From positions 1 through 64,000 of the IMG/VR virus record IMGVR_UViG_3300017752_002639: 64,000 nucleotides of DNA; one strand, 5' to 3'. Below are positions 6,386-17,300 of this stretch, in pieces. Position 1 is the stretch's first letter; the number at the start of each line of letters is the position of its first letter. A program made the translations under genes and the position numbers. This DNA comes from a virus. The notes under the pieces were generated by a model. It did no database searches. It saw only the letters and a program-made list of their open reading frames with translations, and was not told where the DNA came from.

Positions 6386-8797
6386 GTGGCAACGAATCCC
6401 AACAATGGCTCAATAATTACCAAAGGTGCTTCTGCGGTTGCTACCTCGGTAACAAATACAGTATCAACAGCTAGTAATATTGTTGTAGGTGCAGGTGGCA
6501 TTGCTAGTGGAGTAGTTTCTGGAGTAGTAGGAGAAGCAGTGTCTCCTATTGTAGACCTTACACAAAAAGGCAGTCAAATTGCTGAACTAGTTAAAAATCC
6601 TACACTAAGTGGTGCATTATCTTTGTTAGGTAGAGGATTTCCTCCTTATCGAAATGAGTTAGATCAATTTGCAAGTTACAATTATAATTTTACTTTAGGT
6701 TGTTTAACAAACATGGAATTAAATTTTCCTCTAAGTTATAGAACACTTGGACCATTAATTAAAATAATTCGAAGCGGCGGAACAGGCGGAAACAAAGTTC
6801 CTACAATTTACGAAACAGACGGCAAAGTAGAATTTTTTATTGAAGACGTTGAACTAAAAAATCATTGCTCACCAAATCCAGGAACACGATTGTCTAATGC
6901 ACTTAGCATCAACTTCAAAGTTATTGAACCATACAGTATGGGGCAGTTTTTACATAATCTTAGAACAGCCGCTCTTGTTGCAGGACATTCAAATTATATT
7001 GAAGCACCGTTTTTGTTGAGTGTTGCATTTAAAGGTTATGACGATAATGAAAATGTAAAGGCTCCAATTTTTAGTCAACGACATTTTCCAATAAAAATTG
7101 TTCATGCACAAATGAGAGTAACTGCAAGTGGTGCAGAATACGATGTTAAAGCAGTTGCATATAACGATATAGCAAGTACCGACACTGTTCAAAAATCTGT
7201 ACAAGATATTACATTTAAAGGTCCTACTGTAGGAGATGCATTACAAAAAGGTGCAGAAAGTTTAACTGCTAAAATTAACGAACAGCTTTCAAGACAGCAA
7301 CAAGCAGATCAAATACCTGCCGCAGATCAGTATATAATTAGTTTTCCAAAATCAGGAATTTTAGATTCAATAGGAGGAACCTTTGCATCAACTATAAACT
7401 CTGCTACATCTAAATTAGGAACTGGCCTACAAGCAATATACGAAGGTATTGTTGGAGATAAAACAGGAGAGTTTGATGCAGGTGCAGTTGCTAAAGCACA
7501 AGGCGAAATAAAAGCAAGTACAACTCAATCAGCACTTGGAGCAACATTAAAAGCTGACGCTGATACTGGGTGGAATGATATTGGCAATAGTGCTATAGTT
7601 GATGATCCTAAAGATGCAGGCGACGGTCCGTTCCAAGAAGCTTCTTTTATAGAAAGCAAAGAAAAACCTGGTACGTTTACAAGAGGTAAACTTACATACG
7701 ATACAGAATCTAGAACTTTTTCTTTTCCTGCAGGAACTAAAATACAAGATATGATTGAAGAAATTGTAATACTCAGTCAATACGGTGCCAAGTTTGCTGA
7801 AGCAACGCCAGATGCATTTGGTCGTGTTCCTTGGGTACGAATTGAAACACAAGTTTATAACGGAACAAGTTTCTTTAATTCGTTATCAACAGGATCAGAT
7901 CCTAAAATTTATGTATACAGAGTAGTACCTTACGAAGTTGATGTATCAAATATTGCCGCACCTAGATCTAGTGTGTTGGCTACATTTACAAGACAAGCTA
8001 AAGCTATAAAATCATACAATTATATATACACTGGACAAAATACAGATATTATAGACTTTGATCTAAACTTTAACATGGCATTCTTTACAGGAGTGCAAGC
8101 TAATAGAGGTCAAAGACAACAAGATAGTTTATTTGCAACAGTATCGCAATGGGCAAAAGGTGATAGAGAAACTGCAACAACAACTGAAAGTGCAGTTGCA
8201 TTGAGTCCTGCTGGCGCAGACGGTGCGGCACCAATTAAAAATATTTCCGGTGCTGACAAACCAGCAAAAGGTGGCGGTGCAAAAGAAGGCGCATTAACTA
8301 GTCTTGCTAGAAACCTAAACAATATGGTTATACATAGTGATAATGATATGATTGGTGTTGATTTAACAATACATGGTGATCCTTATTTTCTAGCTGATGC
8401 AGGAATGGGTAATTATGTAGGATTAGCTAATCCAGCAAACAATGCAATTACAATTGACGGATCAATGAATCCAATTGATGGCGAAATACACGTAGTGTTA
8501 AACTTTAGAACACCAATTGATTATGATGACGAGTCTGGTTTTGTAAAATATCCACTAGGAGGCTTTTTGCCAATTGCAATGTTCAGCGGAGTATATCAAG
8601 TAATTTTAGTAGAAAACAATTTCAAAGACGGAATGTTTACACAAACACTAAAACTAATGAGAAAACGTAACCAGGATCTAACACTTAGTGCTATTGCAGG
8701 AGCGTTAATGGATACCAAAGCTGGTAAAGCAATTGGTAAAGGTCTAAGCAAACACTTAATAGAACCAAAAGCAGATGGATTAGATGACACAACATGA
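6386..8797 (+). CDS. Virion structural protein, probable baseplate hub component
   Basis: An 803-residue protein with a GTG start. Residues 1-75 are Ala/Val/Gly/Thr-rich and may be a flexible or membrane-active segment. The middle and C-terminal parts are beta-rich, with patterns such as LSNALSINFKVIEP and YNYIYTGQNTDIIDFDLNF seen in tail hub proteins. It lies between gene 53 and the spike gene 5 and overlaps the latter by four bases (ATGA). A place at the hub, where T4 has gp27, is therefore likely. I see no enzymatic motif. The hub role rests on position and general fold impression rather than a diagnostic motif. Confidence 0.5.
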   Translation: MATNPNNGSIITKGASAVATSVTNTVSTASNIVVGAGGIASGVVSGVVGEAVSPIVDLTQKGSQIAELVKNPTLSGALSLLGRGFPPYRNELDQFASYNYNFTLGCLTNMELNFPLSYRTLGPLIKIIRSGGTGGNKVPTIYETDGKVEFFIEDVELKNHCSPNPGTRLSNALSINFKVIEPYSMGQFLHNLRTAALVAGHSNYIEAPFLLSVAFKGYDDNENVKAPIFSQRHFPIKIVHAQMRVTASGAEYDVKAVAYNDIASTDTVQKSVQDITFKGPTVGDALQKGAESLTAKINEQLSRQQQADQIPAADQYIISFPKSGILDSIGGTFASTINSATSKLGTGLQAIYEGIVGDKTGEFDAGAVAKAQGEIKASTTQSALGATLKADADTGWNDIGNSAIVDDPKDAGDGPFQEASFIESKEKPGTFTRGKLTYDTESRTFSFPAGTKIQDMIEEIVILSQYGAKFAEATPDAFGRVPWVRIETQVYNGTSFFNSLSTGSDPKIYVYRVVPYEVDVSNIAAPRSSVLATFTRQAKAIKSYNYIYTGQNTDIIDFDLNFNMAFFTGVQANRGQRQQDSLFATVSQWAKGDRETATTTESAVALSPAGADGAAPIKNISGADKPAKGGGAKEGALTSLARNLNNMVIHSDNDMIGVDLTIHGDPYFLADAGMGNYVGLANPANNAITIDGSMNPIDGEIHVVLNFRTPIDYDDESGFVKYPLGGFLPIAMFSGVYQVILVENNFKDGMFTQTLKLMRKRNQDLTLSAIAGALMDTKAGKAIGKGLSKHLIEPKADGLDDTT

Positions 8798-10233
8798 GTA
8801 CTGATACTAGAACAAAAACCCAAGATAAAAACGACCCAGGCATTTACATTGGCGTTGTAGTAAATCATCTTGACACAACAATGATGGGTGGTGTAGAAGT
8901 TGAACTAACAAAACGCTCTAACAGTGGTAACTTAGTTGACTATGTACAATGTCACTATGCTAGTCCGTTTTTTGGAAGTACTCCTGCTAGTGGAATGTCT
9001 AAAAACGACGGCTATGCAGATACACAAAAAAGTTATGGTTTTTGGGCAGTACCTCCAGACATTGGTTCTAGAGTAATTGTTTTAATGCCAGAAGGTGATT
9101 TTTCAAGAGCATATTGGATTGCATGTATTCCAGATACAGGCACTAACTTTATGACTCCAGGAAATGCGTCTACAACATTTAATAAAGACGATACAAGTGT
9201 AGCTTTGCCAGTTGGCGAATATAACAAGTTACAAGAAAAAGGCGAAGGCGGAGATCCTACTAAATTTTTAAAGCCAGTTAATACTGTAGAAAAAGATCGT
9301 TTAGAAGCCGCAGGTCTTGACAAAGATCACATCAGAGGAACAAATACTTCAAGTGCAAGACGAGAAGCACCTAGTCATGTATTTGGATGGAGCTCACCTG
9401 GACCATTAGATATGAAAGGTCCAACACATTCTTATGGTAAACCAGGCAAACAAGTTAATAGACCGTTTAATAGATTAGGCGGTTCAAGTTTTGTAATGGA
9501 CGATGGCGATCCTACATTAGTAAGAAAGAAACCAGCTAGGGGAGAAAAAGGCGTTGCTGGAAAAATGGAATACGCTAACGTAGATGCTAAAGAAACAGAC
9601 GGGGACGATTTATATCCTGCAAGTGATTTAATGAGATTAAAGACTAGAAATGGTCATCAAATCTTAATGCATAATACAGAAGATCTAATTTATATTTCAC
9701 ATGGTAGTGGAAATAGTTGGATTGAAATGTCAGCAAATGGTAAAATTGATATCTATGCTAAAGATAGTATTAGTATGCGTTCAGAACAAGACATTAATTT
9801 TTATGCTGATAGAAACATTAATTTTGAAGCAAAAAAAGATGTTAACATAACTAGTGGAGTAGACACATATATCCACGCAGTTGGAAATTGGAATATATTA
9901 GCAGATGTTGACGGCAAACTTGCCGCAGTAGGTGATACTAATATTAATGCTGGTGGTGACCACAAAGAAACTACCAAAGGAAAAATATTTATGAATAGTT
10001 CTACTAGTGCTGATAAAGCGGGTAAAGCTAAAGTTCCAGTTCGTATTCCGGCACATGAGCCTTGGAGAGACCACGAAAACCTTGATCCTGAAAACTTCTT
10101 ACCAGAAGAAACACAAGCAAAGAATATTGAGCTGGAAGAAGAAGACCCAAGACAAGGACTTTTTGATAACGGTACAACAGATGAAGCATCAGAATTTCCT
10201 AAGATTCCAGACACGTTTATAAAGCAAACCTAA
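8794..10233 (+). CDS. 5: Baseplate central spike gp5, without a lysozyme domain
   Basis: A 479-residue spike protein. Residues about 10-120 form a gp5/VgrG-type OB domain (GIYIGVVVNH, PPDIGSRVIVLMPEGD, RAYWIACIPD). A linker follows, with the S-F-V-M-D-D-G-D element near residue 235. The C-terminal part from about residue 285 to 400 has short repeats of the type IDIYAKDSI and INFEAKKDV, typical of the triple-stranded beta-helix needle. In T4, gp5 also carries a T4-type lysozyme between the OB domain and the helix. Here I find no catalytic E-D-T lysozyme region, so it probably pierces the envelope without cutting peptidoglycan. The tail ends with an acidic stretch of about 45 residues. Confidence 0.82.
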   Translation: MSTDTRTKTQDKNDPGIYIGVVVNHLDTTMMGGVEVELTKRSNSGNLVDYVQCHYASPFFGSTPASGMSKNDGYADTQKSYGFWAVPPDIGSRVIVLMPEGDFSRAYWIACIPDTGTNFMTPGNASTTFNKDDTSVALPVGEYNKLQEKGEGGDPTKFLKPVNTVEKDRLEAAGLDKDHIRGTNTSSARREAPSHVFGWSSPGPLDMKGPTHSYGKPGKQVNRPFNRLGGSSFVMDDGDPTLVRKKPARGEKGVAGKMEYANVDAKETDGDDLYPASDLMRLKTRNGHQILMHNTEDLIYISHGSGNSWIEMSANGKIDIYAKDSISMRSEQDINFYADRNINFEAKKDVNITSGVDTYIHAVGNWNILADVDGKLAAVGDTNINAGGDHKETTKGKIFMNSSTSADKAGKAKVPVRIPAHEPWRDHENLDPENFLPEETQAKNIELEEEDPRQGLFDNGTTDEASEFPKIPDTFIKQT

Positions 10234-10234
10234 G

Positions 10235-10242
10235 GTAAATAC
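10235..10242 (+). promoter_or_regulatory. Late-type box GTAAATAC close to the gp25 start
   Basis: GTAAATAC lies three bases before the gp25 ATG. If it works like a T4 late box, the message would begin at or just after the start codon. It could drive a leaderless transcript, serve a later gene, or be chance. The same arrangement is seen twice at 61796-61814. Confidence 0.35.
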
Positions 10243-10245
10243 GAT

Positions 10246-10695
10246 ATGAGCAGTTTAGAAAAAAGTTTATACAAAGAAATTAAAGTTAAATCTAATAACA
10301 ATGCAGATCAGATTGCTGATAGCGGTCCTACATATAAAGGATTTAGTACAGTAAACTCTGATTTAAATTCTCATGTATTATACGATATTGCTTTAATTAA
10401 ACAAGACATTATTAATCATTTTCATATTAGACAAGGCGAAAAACTGTCAGATCCTGAATTTGGCACTATTATATGGGACATTCTATTTGAACCATTAACT
10501 GAAGACGTTAAAAACGCAATTATACAAAATGTATCTAGAATTGTAAACTACGATCCTAGAGTACAAGTTAATCAAATAACTGTTGATTCTTATGAAAGTG
10601 GTATCCTTGTTGAATGTGAATTAGCATACCTTACATACAGTATTGTTGAGAAGCTTCAGTTCAAGTTTGATGAGAACGCAGGCTTCCTACAATAA
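10246..10695 (+). CDS. 25: Baseplate wedge subunit gp25
   Basis: A 149-residue protein of the gp25/GPW family, homologous to the sheath-initiating wedge protein of contractile tails. Family features are the N-terminal DIALIKQDI, then IRQGEKLSDPEFGT, the conserved W-D-I-L-F-E-P stretch (about residues 85-92), and a strand near DPRVQV. In T4, gp25 with gp6 and gp53 forms the wedge core and nucleates sheath polymerisation. Length is close to T4 gp25 (132 residues). It precedes gp6, the conserved order in contractile phages. Confidence 0.92.
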   Translation: MSSLEKSLYKEIKVKSNNNADQIADSGPTYKGFSTVNSDLNSHVLYDIALIKQDIINHFHIRQGEKLSDPEFGTIIWDILFEPLTEDVKNAIIQNVSRIVNYDPRVQVNQITVDSYESGILVECELAYLTYSIVEKLQFKFDENAGFLQ

Positions 10696-10717
10696 TATAC
10701 GCACTTTTTAATATCTG

Positions 10718-10724
10718 CTAAATA
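10718..10724 (+). promoter_or_regulatory. Late-type promoter box before gene 6
   Basis: GCTAAATATT contains the late-type TAAATA core. The predicted transcript start is near 10730, followed by an AAGGA ribosome site (10736-10740) and the ATG at 10748. It lies in one of the few clear intergenic gaps of the late block. Confidence 0.55.
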
Positions 10725-10747
10725 TTAGTATAAACAAGGAAACGCTA

Positions 10748-13700
10748 ATGTCCTCTACAGATAGACAAAACAGGTTATTACAGACACAAGATTGGAAGCG
10801 AGTTTACCAGTCTTTCCGTAATGCTGATTTTCAAAGTTATGACTTTGATAATTTACGAAGAACAATGATACAATATCTAAGGGAAAACTATCCCGAAGAT
10901 TTTAACGACTACGTTGAGTCAAGTGAATATCTAGCGTTAATAGATCTAATAGCCTTCCTTGGACAAAATATTAGCTTCCGTATTGATCTAAACGCTCGTG
11001 AAAACTATCTTGAATTAGCAGAACGTAGAGAAAGCGTATTGCGTTTAGCACGTTTACTTTCATACAATCCAAAGCGTAATCAAGTTGCAAACGGTCTTTT
11101 AAAAATAGACAGTGTTAGAACATCAGAAGAAATTGTTGATAGCAATGGTACAAATTTAGAGAATCAAACTATTGTATGGAATGACCCAGCTAACACTAAT
11201 TGGTATGAGCAGTTTATAAAAGTAATGAATACAGCGTTACCTGTAAACGGTACATACGGCAGACCAAATAAAAAAGAAACTATATCTGGTATTAGTACAG
11301 AACAATATCGATTTAACAGTATAAATGATAATGTTCCTACATACAGTTTCAATAAAGTTATTGATGGTAGAGCTACAAAATTTGAAGTTGTATCTACTGA
11401 CGTAACAACTACAATTTTAGAAGAAGCTCCGTTTCCAGGAAACAACTTTGCATTCCTATATAGAGATGACGGCAAAGGCCCTTCTAGTAATAATACAGGA
11501 TTTTTTAGTCACTTCCGCCAAGGTATATTAGACCATGGAACATTTTCAATAACTAATCCTTCAAGCAATCAAACAGTTGCAATTGAAACACCTAACATTA
11601 ATAATACAGATGTATGGTTATATGATCTTGACAGCACAGGCGCTGAACAAGAACTATGGACTAAAGTTGATTCTTTAGAAGGCAACAATATCATTTACAA
11701 TTCTGTACAAAAGAATAATAGAAAAATTTACAGTGCGTTAACTAGAGTTGACGACAGAGTTAGTTTAACATTTAGTGATGGTACTTTTGGTGATTTACCT
11801 AAAGGTAATTTTAAAATTTATTTTAGAACAGGAATAAATCAGCGAGTAACAGTTAGACCAAACGACTTTAGAAATATTACAGTTAATATTCCTTATCTTT
11901 CTAAAAAAGGTAGAGAAGAAAGAATTACTATTGTTTATAGTTTAAAATATACAGTAGATAATAGTTCAGTTAGCGAATCAACAGACAACATTAAATCAAG
12001 AGCACCGTCAACATACTATACTCAAAATAGAATGATTACTGGTGAAGATTATCAAGTTGCTCCGTTATCAATTAACCAACAAATTGTTAAAACAAAAAGT
12101 GTTAATAGAACATCGAGCGGCATTAGTAGATATTTTGATTTAGTTGATGCTACAGGAAAATATAGCCAAACAACTTTATACGGTAATGATGGTGTTGTTT
12201 ATAAAGAATATCAAAATAAAATAAGATCTTTTACTTTCACAACTAGAACAGATGTTGAAGGTGCAGTAGAAAATACACTTATTCCGATATTACAAGATAC
12301 AAAAGTAAGAAATTATTACTTTGATAAGTTTCCAAGAATTCTTACTAGAGACCTAAATATTAACTGGCAACAAACAACTAAAGAAACAGAATACACAACA
12401 GGGTACTTTAGTAATGTTGATAGTGTTCCGTCGACACTAGGATCATTTACAAGTTCAATTTTACGATTAGTTACTGAAGGTACACTTATTAAATTTGTGT
12501 CACCGGGCTTTGTAGCAAAAACTAATCCAAACGATCCTGATACTAGTACAGACCATTTTGACAAAAACGGAAAGTTAGTTAGCGGCCCAACATCAATTGT
12601 TGGCGACTCTTATTATAAATGGGTTAAAGTAATTAGTATTAACGGAACAGGGTTTGAACAGCGTGAAGACGGACAAGGTGCTGTAATACTAAATGAAATT
12701 GTACCAACAAATGCTGTACTAGCAGAAGTTAAACCTCCGCTTGCAAATGATTTATCTACAGGTGTTAAACAGCAATTATACGATCAAATTTTTGCATACA
12801 AAGTATTTGGTCTACGTTTTGATCAAATTGATGCACAGTGGAAACTAGTTACAGAAAATAACTTATCAATAGGATCAGAATTTTCAACTGGTAAAACAGG
12901 CGACACTACTAATCAACAGCTTGATGCAAGTTGGTTAATGTTATTTGAAAACAACGGTGAAACATATACAATTACATTTAGGTCAATGCGTTATGTATTT
13001 GAAAGCGATAATGAAATAAGATTTTATTATGATTCAAATGATAAAATTTATAATAATAAAACTGGCAAAATTGTAAAAGATACAGTTACAGTTTTAAATA
13101 TTAATCCTAAAGACCCTACATCAGACCCAACACCATTTACACAAGACTTTAAATGGGAAATTGTTGATGCATATAAAGATGCAGAAGGTTATGTTGACAG
13201 TAAAAAATTAGAAGTAAGTTATTATGATGACGATGAAGATGGTATTGTAGATGATGCTGACTTGTTTGATGAAATTGTAGCTCCAACAGTTAACACAACA
13301 TCAAAGTATATTATATTTAAAAAATATATTACAAATGATGGAGTTGAAGATTATAATTATTTTAATAATATTAATAACAATATTATTGTACTAAACAGTA
13401 AAACAAATTTAAAACCATTTAGTGAATATAATGATGGAGATATTTTCTATTATATAGATCAAGATATATTTGAAGTACTAGATTTAACAGCATTAAAATT
13501 AACATTGACTACAGATTATAAAGCAAGACTTGGAAGAGATAATATTAAATTTAGATATATTCATGCTTCCGGTAGTGAATCAAGAATTGATCCAAGTGCA
13601 AGTAATATTGTTGACATGTATTTGCTTACAAGAAATTACGATAACGAATTTAGACTTTGGTTAACACAAGGTGCTACAACTAAGCCACTTCCACAAAGTT

Positions 13701-14332
13701 CAGATCAGTTATTCATAGACTATGGACAAGAATTAAACAAAATTAAATCACTCACAGATGAAATAATTTATCACCCAGTTAAATACAAAGTATTATTTGG
13801 AGAAGAGGCAGCCGACGACTTGCAAGCTAAATTTAAAATTGTTAAAAATCCAGATAAAGTTATTAACGACAACGATATAAAAACTAAAGTTATAAATGCG
13901 ATTAACGAATTTTTTGCATTAGATAATTGGGACTTTGGCGAAACGTTTTACTTTTCAGAATTATCAAATTATGTAATGTCACAGTTAACTCCAGATGTAT
14001 CAGCATTTGTTATTGTTCCTGTACAAGATGATCAAACATACGGATCATTACATGAAATAAAAGCAGAAGCAGACGAAATCTTTATTAGTGGTGCAATAGT
14101 TGATAACATTGATATTATCGATGCTATTACAGCATCAAAACTAAAAGCACAAGGTTCAATAGTTTCTAAAGCAACAACAACAAACGTGGGTGTACAAAGT
14201 ACAACCGTTGTAAGTAATGCTGTAAATATTACAAATACAAACAGTAGTACAGCAAATAATAGTAGTTCTAGTAGCTCTAGTAGTTCTAGTAGCTCATCAA
14301 GCAGTTCAAGTAACGGAGGTTACAGTTACTAA
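10748..14332 (+). CDS. 6: Baseplate wedge subunit gp6, with poly-serine tail
   Basis: A 1194-residue protein. The N-terminal 120 residues match the gp6/baseplate-J family: LRRTMIQYLRENYPEDFNDY, then SEYLALIDLIAFLGQNISFRID, then a helix with ERRESVLRLARLLSY. In T4, gp6 is the wedge backbone that forms the iris controlling sheath contraction. T4 gp6 is 660 residues, so this form has large added beta domains in the middle. The last 45 residues are Ser/Thr/Asn-rich with 17 serines in a row, then NGGYSY. The giant gene starts with a one-base overlap (TAATG). The gp6 assignment is secure; the tail's role is unknown. Confidence 0.88.
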   Translation: MSSTDRQNRLLQTQDWKRVYQSFRNADFQSYDFDNLRRTMIQYLRENYPEDFNDYVESSEYLALIDLIAFLGQNISFRIDLNARENYLELAERRESVLRLARLLSYNPKRNQVANGLLKIDSVRTSEEIVDSNGTNLENQTIVWNDPANTNWYEQFIKVMNTALPVNGTYGRPNKKETISGISTEQYRFNSINDNVPTYSFNKVIDGRATKFEVVSTDVTTTILEEAPFPGNNFAFLYRDDGKGPSSNNTGFFSHFRQGILDHGTFSITNPSSNQTVAIETPNINNTDVWLYDLDSTGAEQELWTKVDSLEGNNIIYNSVQKNNRKIYSALTRVDDRVSLTFSDGTFGDLPKGNFKIYFRTGINQRVTVRPNDFRNITVNIPYLSKKGREERITIVYSLKYTVDNSSVSESTDNIKSRAPSTYYTQNRMITGEDYQVAPLSINQQIVKTKSVNRTSSGISRYFDLVDATGKYSQTTLYGNDGVVYKEYQNKIRSFTFTTRTDVEGAVENTLIPILQDTKVRNYYFDKFPRILTRDLNINWQQTTKETEYTTGYFSNVDSVPSTLGSFTSSILRLVTEGTLIKFVSPGFVAKTNPNDPDTSTDHFDKNGKLVSGPTSIVGDSYYKWVKVISINGTGFEQREDGQGAVILNEIVPTNAVLAEVKPPLANDLSTGVKQQLYDQIFAYKVFGLRFDQIDAQWKLVTENNLSIGSEFSTGKTGDTTNQQLDASWLMLFENNGETYTITFRSMRYVFESDNEIRFYYDSNDKIYNNKTGKIVKDTVTVLNINPKDPTSDPTPFTQDFKWEIVDAYKDAEGYVDSKKLEVSYYDDDEDGIVDDADLFDEIVAPTVNTTSKYIIFKKYITNDGVEDYNYFNNINNNIIVLNSKTNLKPFSEYNDGDIFYYIDQDIFEVLDLTALKLTLTTDYKARLGRDNIKFRYIHASGSESRIDPSASNIVDMYLLTRNYDNEFRLWLTQGATTKPLPQSSDQLFIDYGQELNKIKSLTDEIIYHPVKYKVLFGEEAADDLQAKFKIVKNPDKVINDNDIKTKVINAINEFFALDNWDFGETFYFSELSNYVMSQLTPDVSAFVIVPVQDDQTYGSLHEIKAEADEIFISGAIVDNIDIIDAITASKLKAQGSIVSKATTTNVGVQSTTVVSNAVNITNTNSSTANNSSSSSSSSSSSSSSSSSNGGYSY
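14261..14311 (+). repeat. Poly-serine tract with an 18-base tandem repeat
   Basis: Seventeen serine codons lie in a row, made of AGT, AGC, TCT and TCA. An 18-base unit occurs twice (14261-14278 and 14279-14296, differing only at the last base), which suggests growth by slippage or unequal recombination, while mixed codons in the rest suggest selection to keep serine. Confidence 0.85.
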
Positions 14333-17300
14333 TGGCACAAGATAAAGACCAAAATGAATTTCCATTGCCAGTAGGCGGAAACCAAAAGCGTACTAGTTCA
14401 TATCATCTTCCAAAGTATTTTAGAACTGATAAAAACCAGAAGTTTTTACAATCAACTCTTGATCAATTAATACAACCAGGTGTTGCAGAAAAAATAAATG
14501 GATTTGTTGGAAGAAAAACTGCAAAAGCATTTGTAAAAGATGACAACTATGTAGACGATGTTACTGCTGAAAGAAGAGACTATCAGTTAGAGCCAGTAAG
14601 TGTTATTAAAGACGATTTAGATAATGTAGAATTTTATGCTGATTATCGTGACTACATGAACCAAATTGCAAACTTTTCTGGTATTGTAGATGATCATAGC
14701 AAAAATAATAAACAGGAATTCTATACTTGGCAACCACACATTGACTGGGATAAATTTACAAACTTCCGTGAGTACTATTGGTTACCTAATGGTCCGCAAA
14801 CAGTTGTAATACCAGGCGAAGATAAAGAAATTACTAGTACATACACTGTAAATCTAGCAGAAGCATTAGGCGACTATTCTTATTTGTTTACTCCAGATGG
14901 ACTTACTAATAATCCTGTATTAAAATTATACAGAGGCGTAAAATACGTATTTGAAGTTAACACTCCGGGACTGCCTCTTACATTTAAAACTGCAAGAACA
15001 TTAGAAGAAGAATTTTTAATTACAGACGGCATTAGTGCGCAAAGTGTTGAAACAGGAACTATTGAACTTGTATTAGGACCTGATGCACCATCAGAGATAT
15101 TTTACGTAGCTGAAAACGATATTAATGTTGGCGGCGTTATAAAAGTTGCAAATGCTTCAGAAGCAACAACAATTGATGTAGACGCAGAGCTTATTGGTAA
15201 AAAATCGTATACGTCAAGAGATGGATGGACTCTTACTAATGGATTAAAGGTAAGATTTGAAGGAGAAGTACAACCAGCAAAGTATCAAAACAGTGAATGG
15301 TATGTTGAAGGAGTTGGTGACAAAATACAATTAGTATCAGATATTGATGTTGAAGTTAGTTTTCCAGTAGGTATTGATTTAGTTGTACCATTTGACGGCG
15401 AAGAAGGATTTGATAGATTACCGTTTGGTACTGCAACGGGTTACCCACGTGATAAAGATTATATTACAATTAATCGTGCAAGCCCTGATGGTAATTTTTG
15501 GTCAAGATATAATAGATGGTATCATAAAGACGTAATAGAATTAGCGGCAAGTATTAATAGTTTAGATACACAAATTGACGAAACACAACGTGCTAACAGA
15601 CCAATCATAGAATTTAATTCAGGATTAAAACTTTATAACTTTGGTACAAAATCTAAACAAGTTATTGATCTTATTGACGACTATACAACAGATGCATTTA
15701 GTACTATTGAAGGTAGTTTAGGATATAATATTGATTCGGAACAACTTTCAGAAGGTATGCGAGTTATGTTCTTAGCAGATACTGACCCGTTAGTAAATGG
15801 TAAAATATTTGAAGTAAAATTTATTAAATTTAAAGGATCCGGAACACAAGGCCAAATATCATTAGTAGTAACAGATGATAGTGAGCCATCCCCAAATGAA
15901 AATGTATTAGTTACAAAAGGTACATTATATGCAGGATCGCTTTGGTATTATGACGGAACAAAATGGAATAGAGCGCAAGAAAAAACATCAGTAAACCAAC
16001 CGCCATTATTTGACTTGTTTGATGTTAATGGATATAGTTTCTCAGACTTAGTACAATATCCAGCAACTACTTTTAGAGGTACAAAAATCTTTGGTTACAA
16101 AGAAGGTACAGGAACAGCAGATAGTGTATTAGGGTTTCCGCTAACATATAGAAGTATAAACAATGTTGGTGATATACTTTTTAACTTTGATTACAATAGT
16201 GATAACTTTGAATATCAACTTAATGATGAAACATATTCAATAGAATCTAGATCAGGGTACCTAAGAAAGTTTAATGCAAACAATCAGTATTCTGTTGTAG
16301 GTAGATATGAAAAAGCTGACAGCTTATCAAAGCAAGAAGTTATATTACAATATGTTAATGATGGAACAAGAATTACATATCCTATTAATTGTTATAACCA
16401 GTCAGCATTTATTACAGATTTAAAAACAACAATTTTTGTTAATGATAAGATTCAAATTGAAGGAACAGATTATACATTAGTTGATAGTGCTGATAAAATT
16501 AAATCAGTTAACTTTTTATATACTATAGCATCTGATGCTAATATAATAATTAAAACATGTACTGACACACCTAAAAACGAAAACGGTTATTACGAAATTG
16601 CACATAACTTAGAGCGCAATCCATTAAATGAAAATGTAAGTGGATTTACATTAGGCGAAGTTACAGAGCATGTGTCAACTATTACTGAAAATATTCCAGG
16701 CTATGTAGGAACATTCCCTGGTCCAGGAAATTTGAGAGACATTGCTAATCAAAGTCAATATGGTCGTAAGTTTATTAAAAATAGTTCACCACTAAACTTG
16801 TCAATGTTTAGCTTACTTGATAGAGAAAGCAACATAGTTAATGCAATGCGCTACTCTAGAAAAGAGTATAGTAAGTTTAAAAGATTATTTTTAGAAACAG
16901 CAGAAACATTAGGATATGAAGGGCCAGTAAAACAACACGTTGATATTATTATAAAAGAAATTACTAAAGATAAAACTAATAACATGCCGTTTTATTTTAG
17001 TGATATGATTGCACACGGACCTAGTATTACTACAAGAATTACTGTTGAAGATGTTGATGCACAATTTTTTGCACTTAATACAGCATTTACATTAGAAAAA
17101 TTAAACACTAGTGCAGTAACAGTTTATTTAAACGAAAATCAGTTAGTACATAATAAAGATTATACTTTTAATAGTGATGGTTATTTAAAAATTACAGCAA
17201 CTAAAGAGTTTAATGATATTATTGAAATTAATGAATATGAAACTACTAACGGTTCTTATATTCCACCAACTCCTACTAAATTAGGTTTGTATCCATTATA

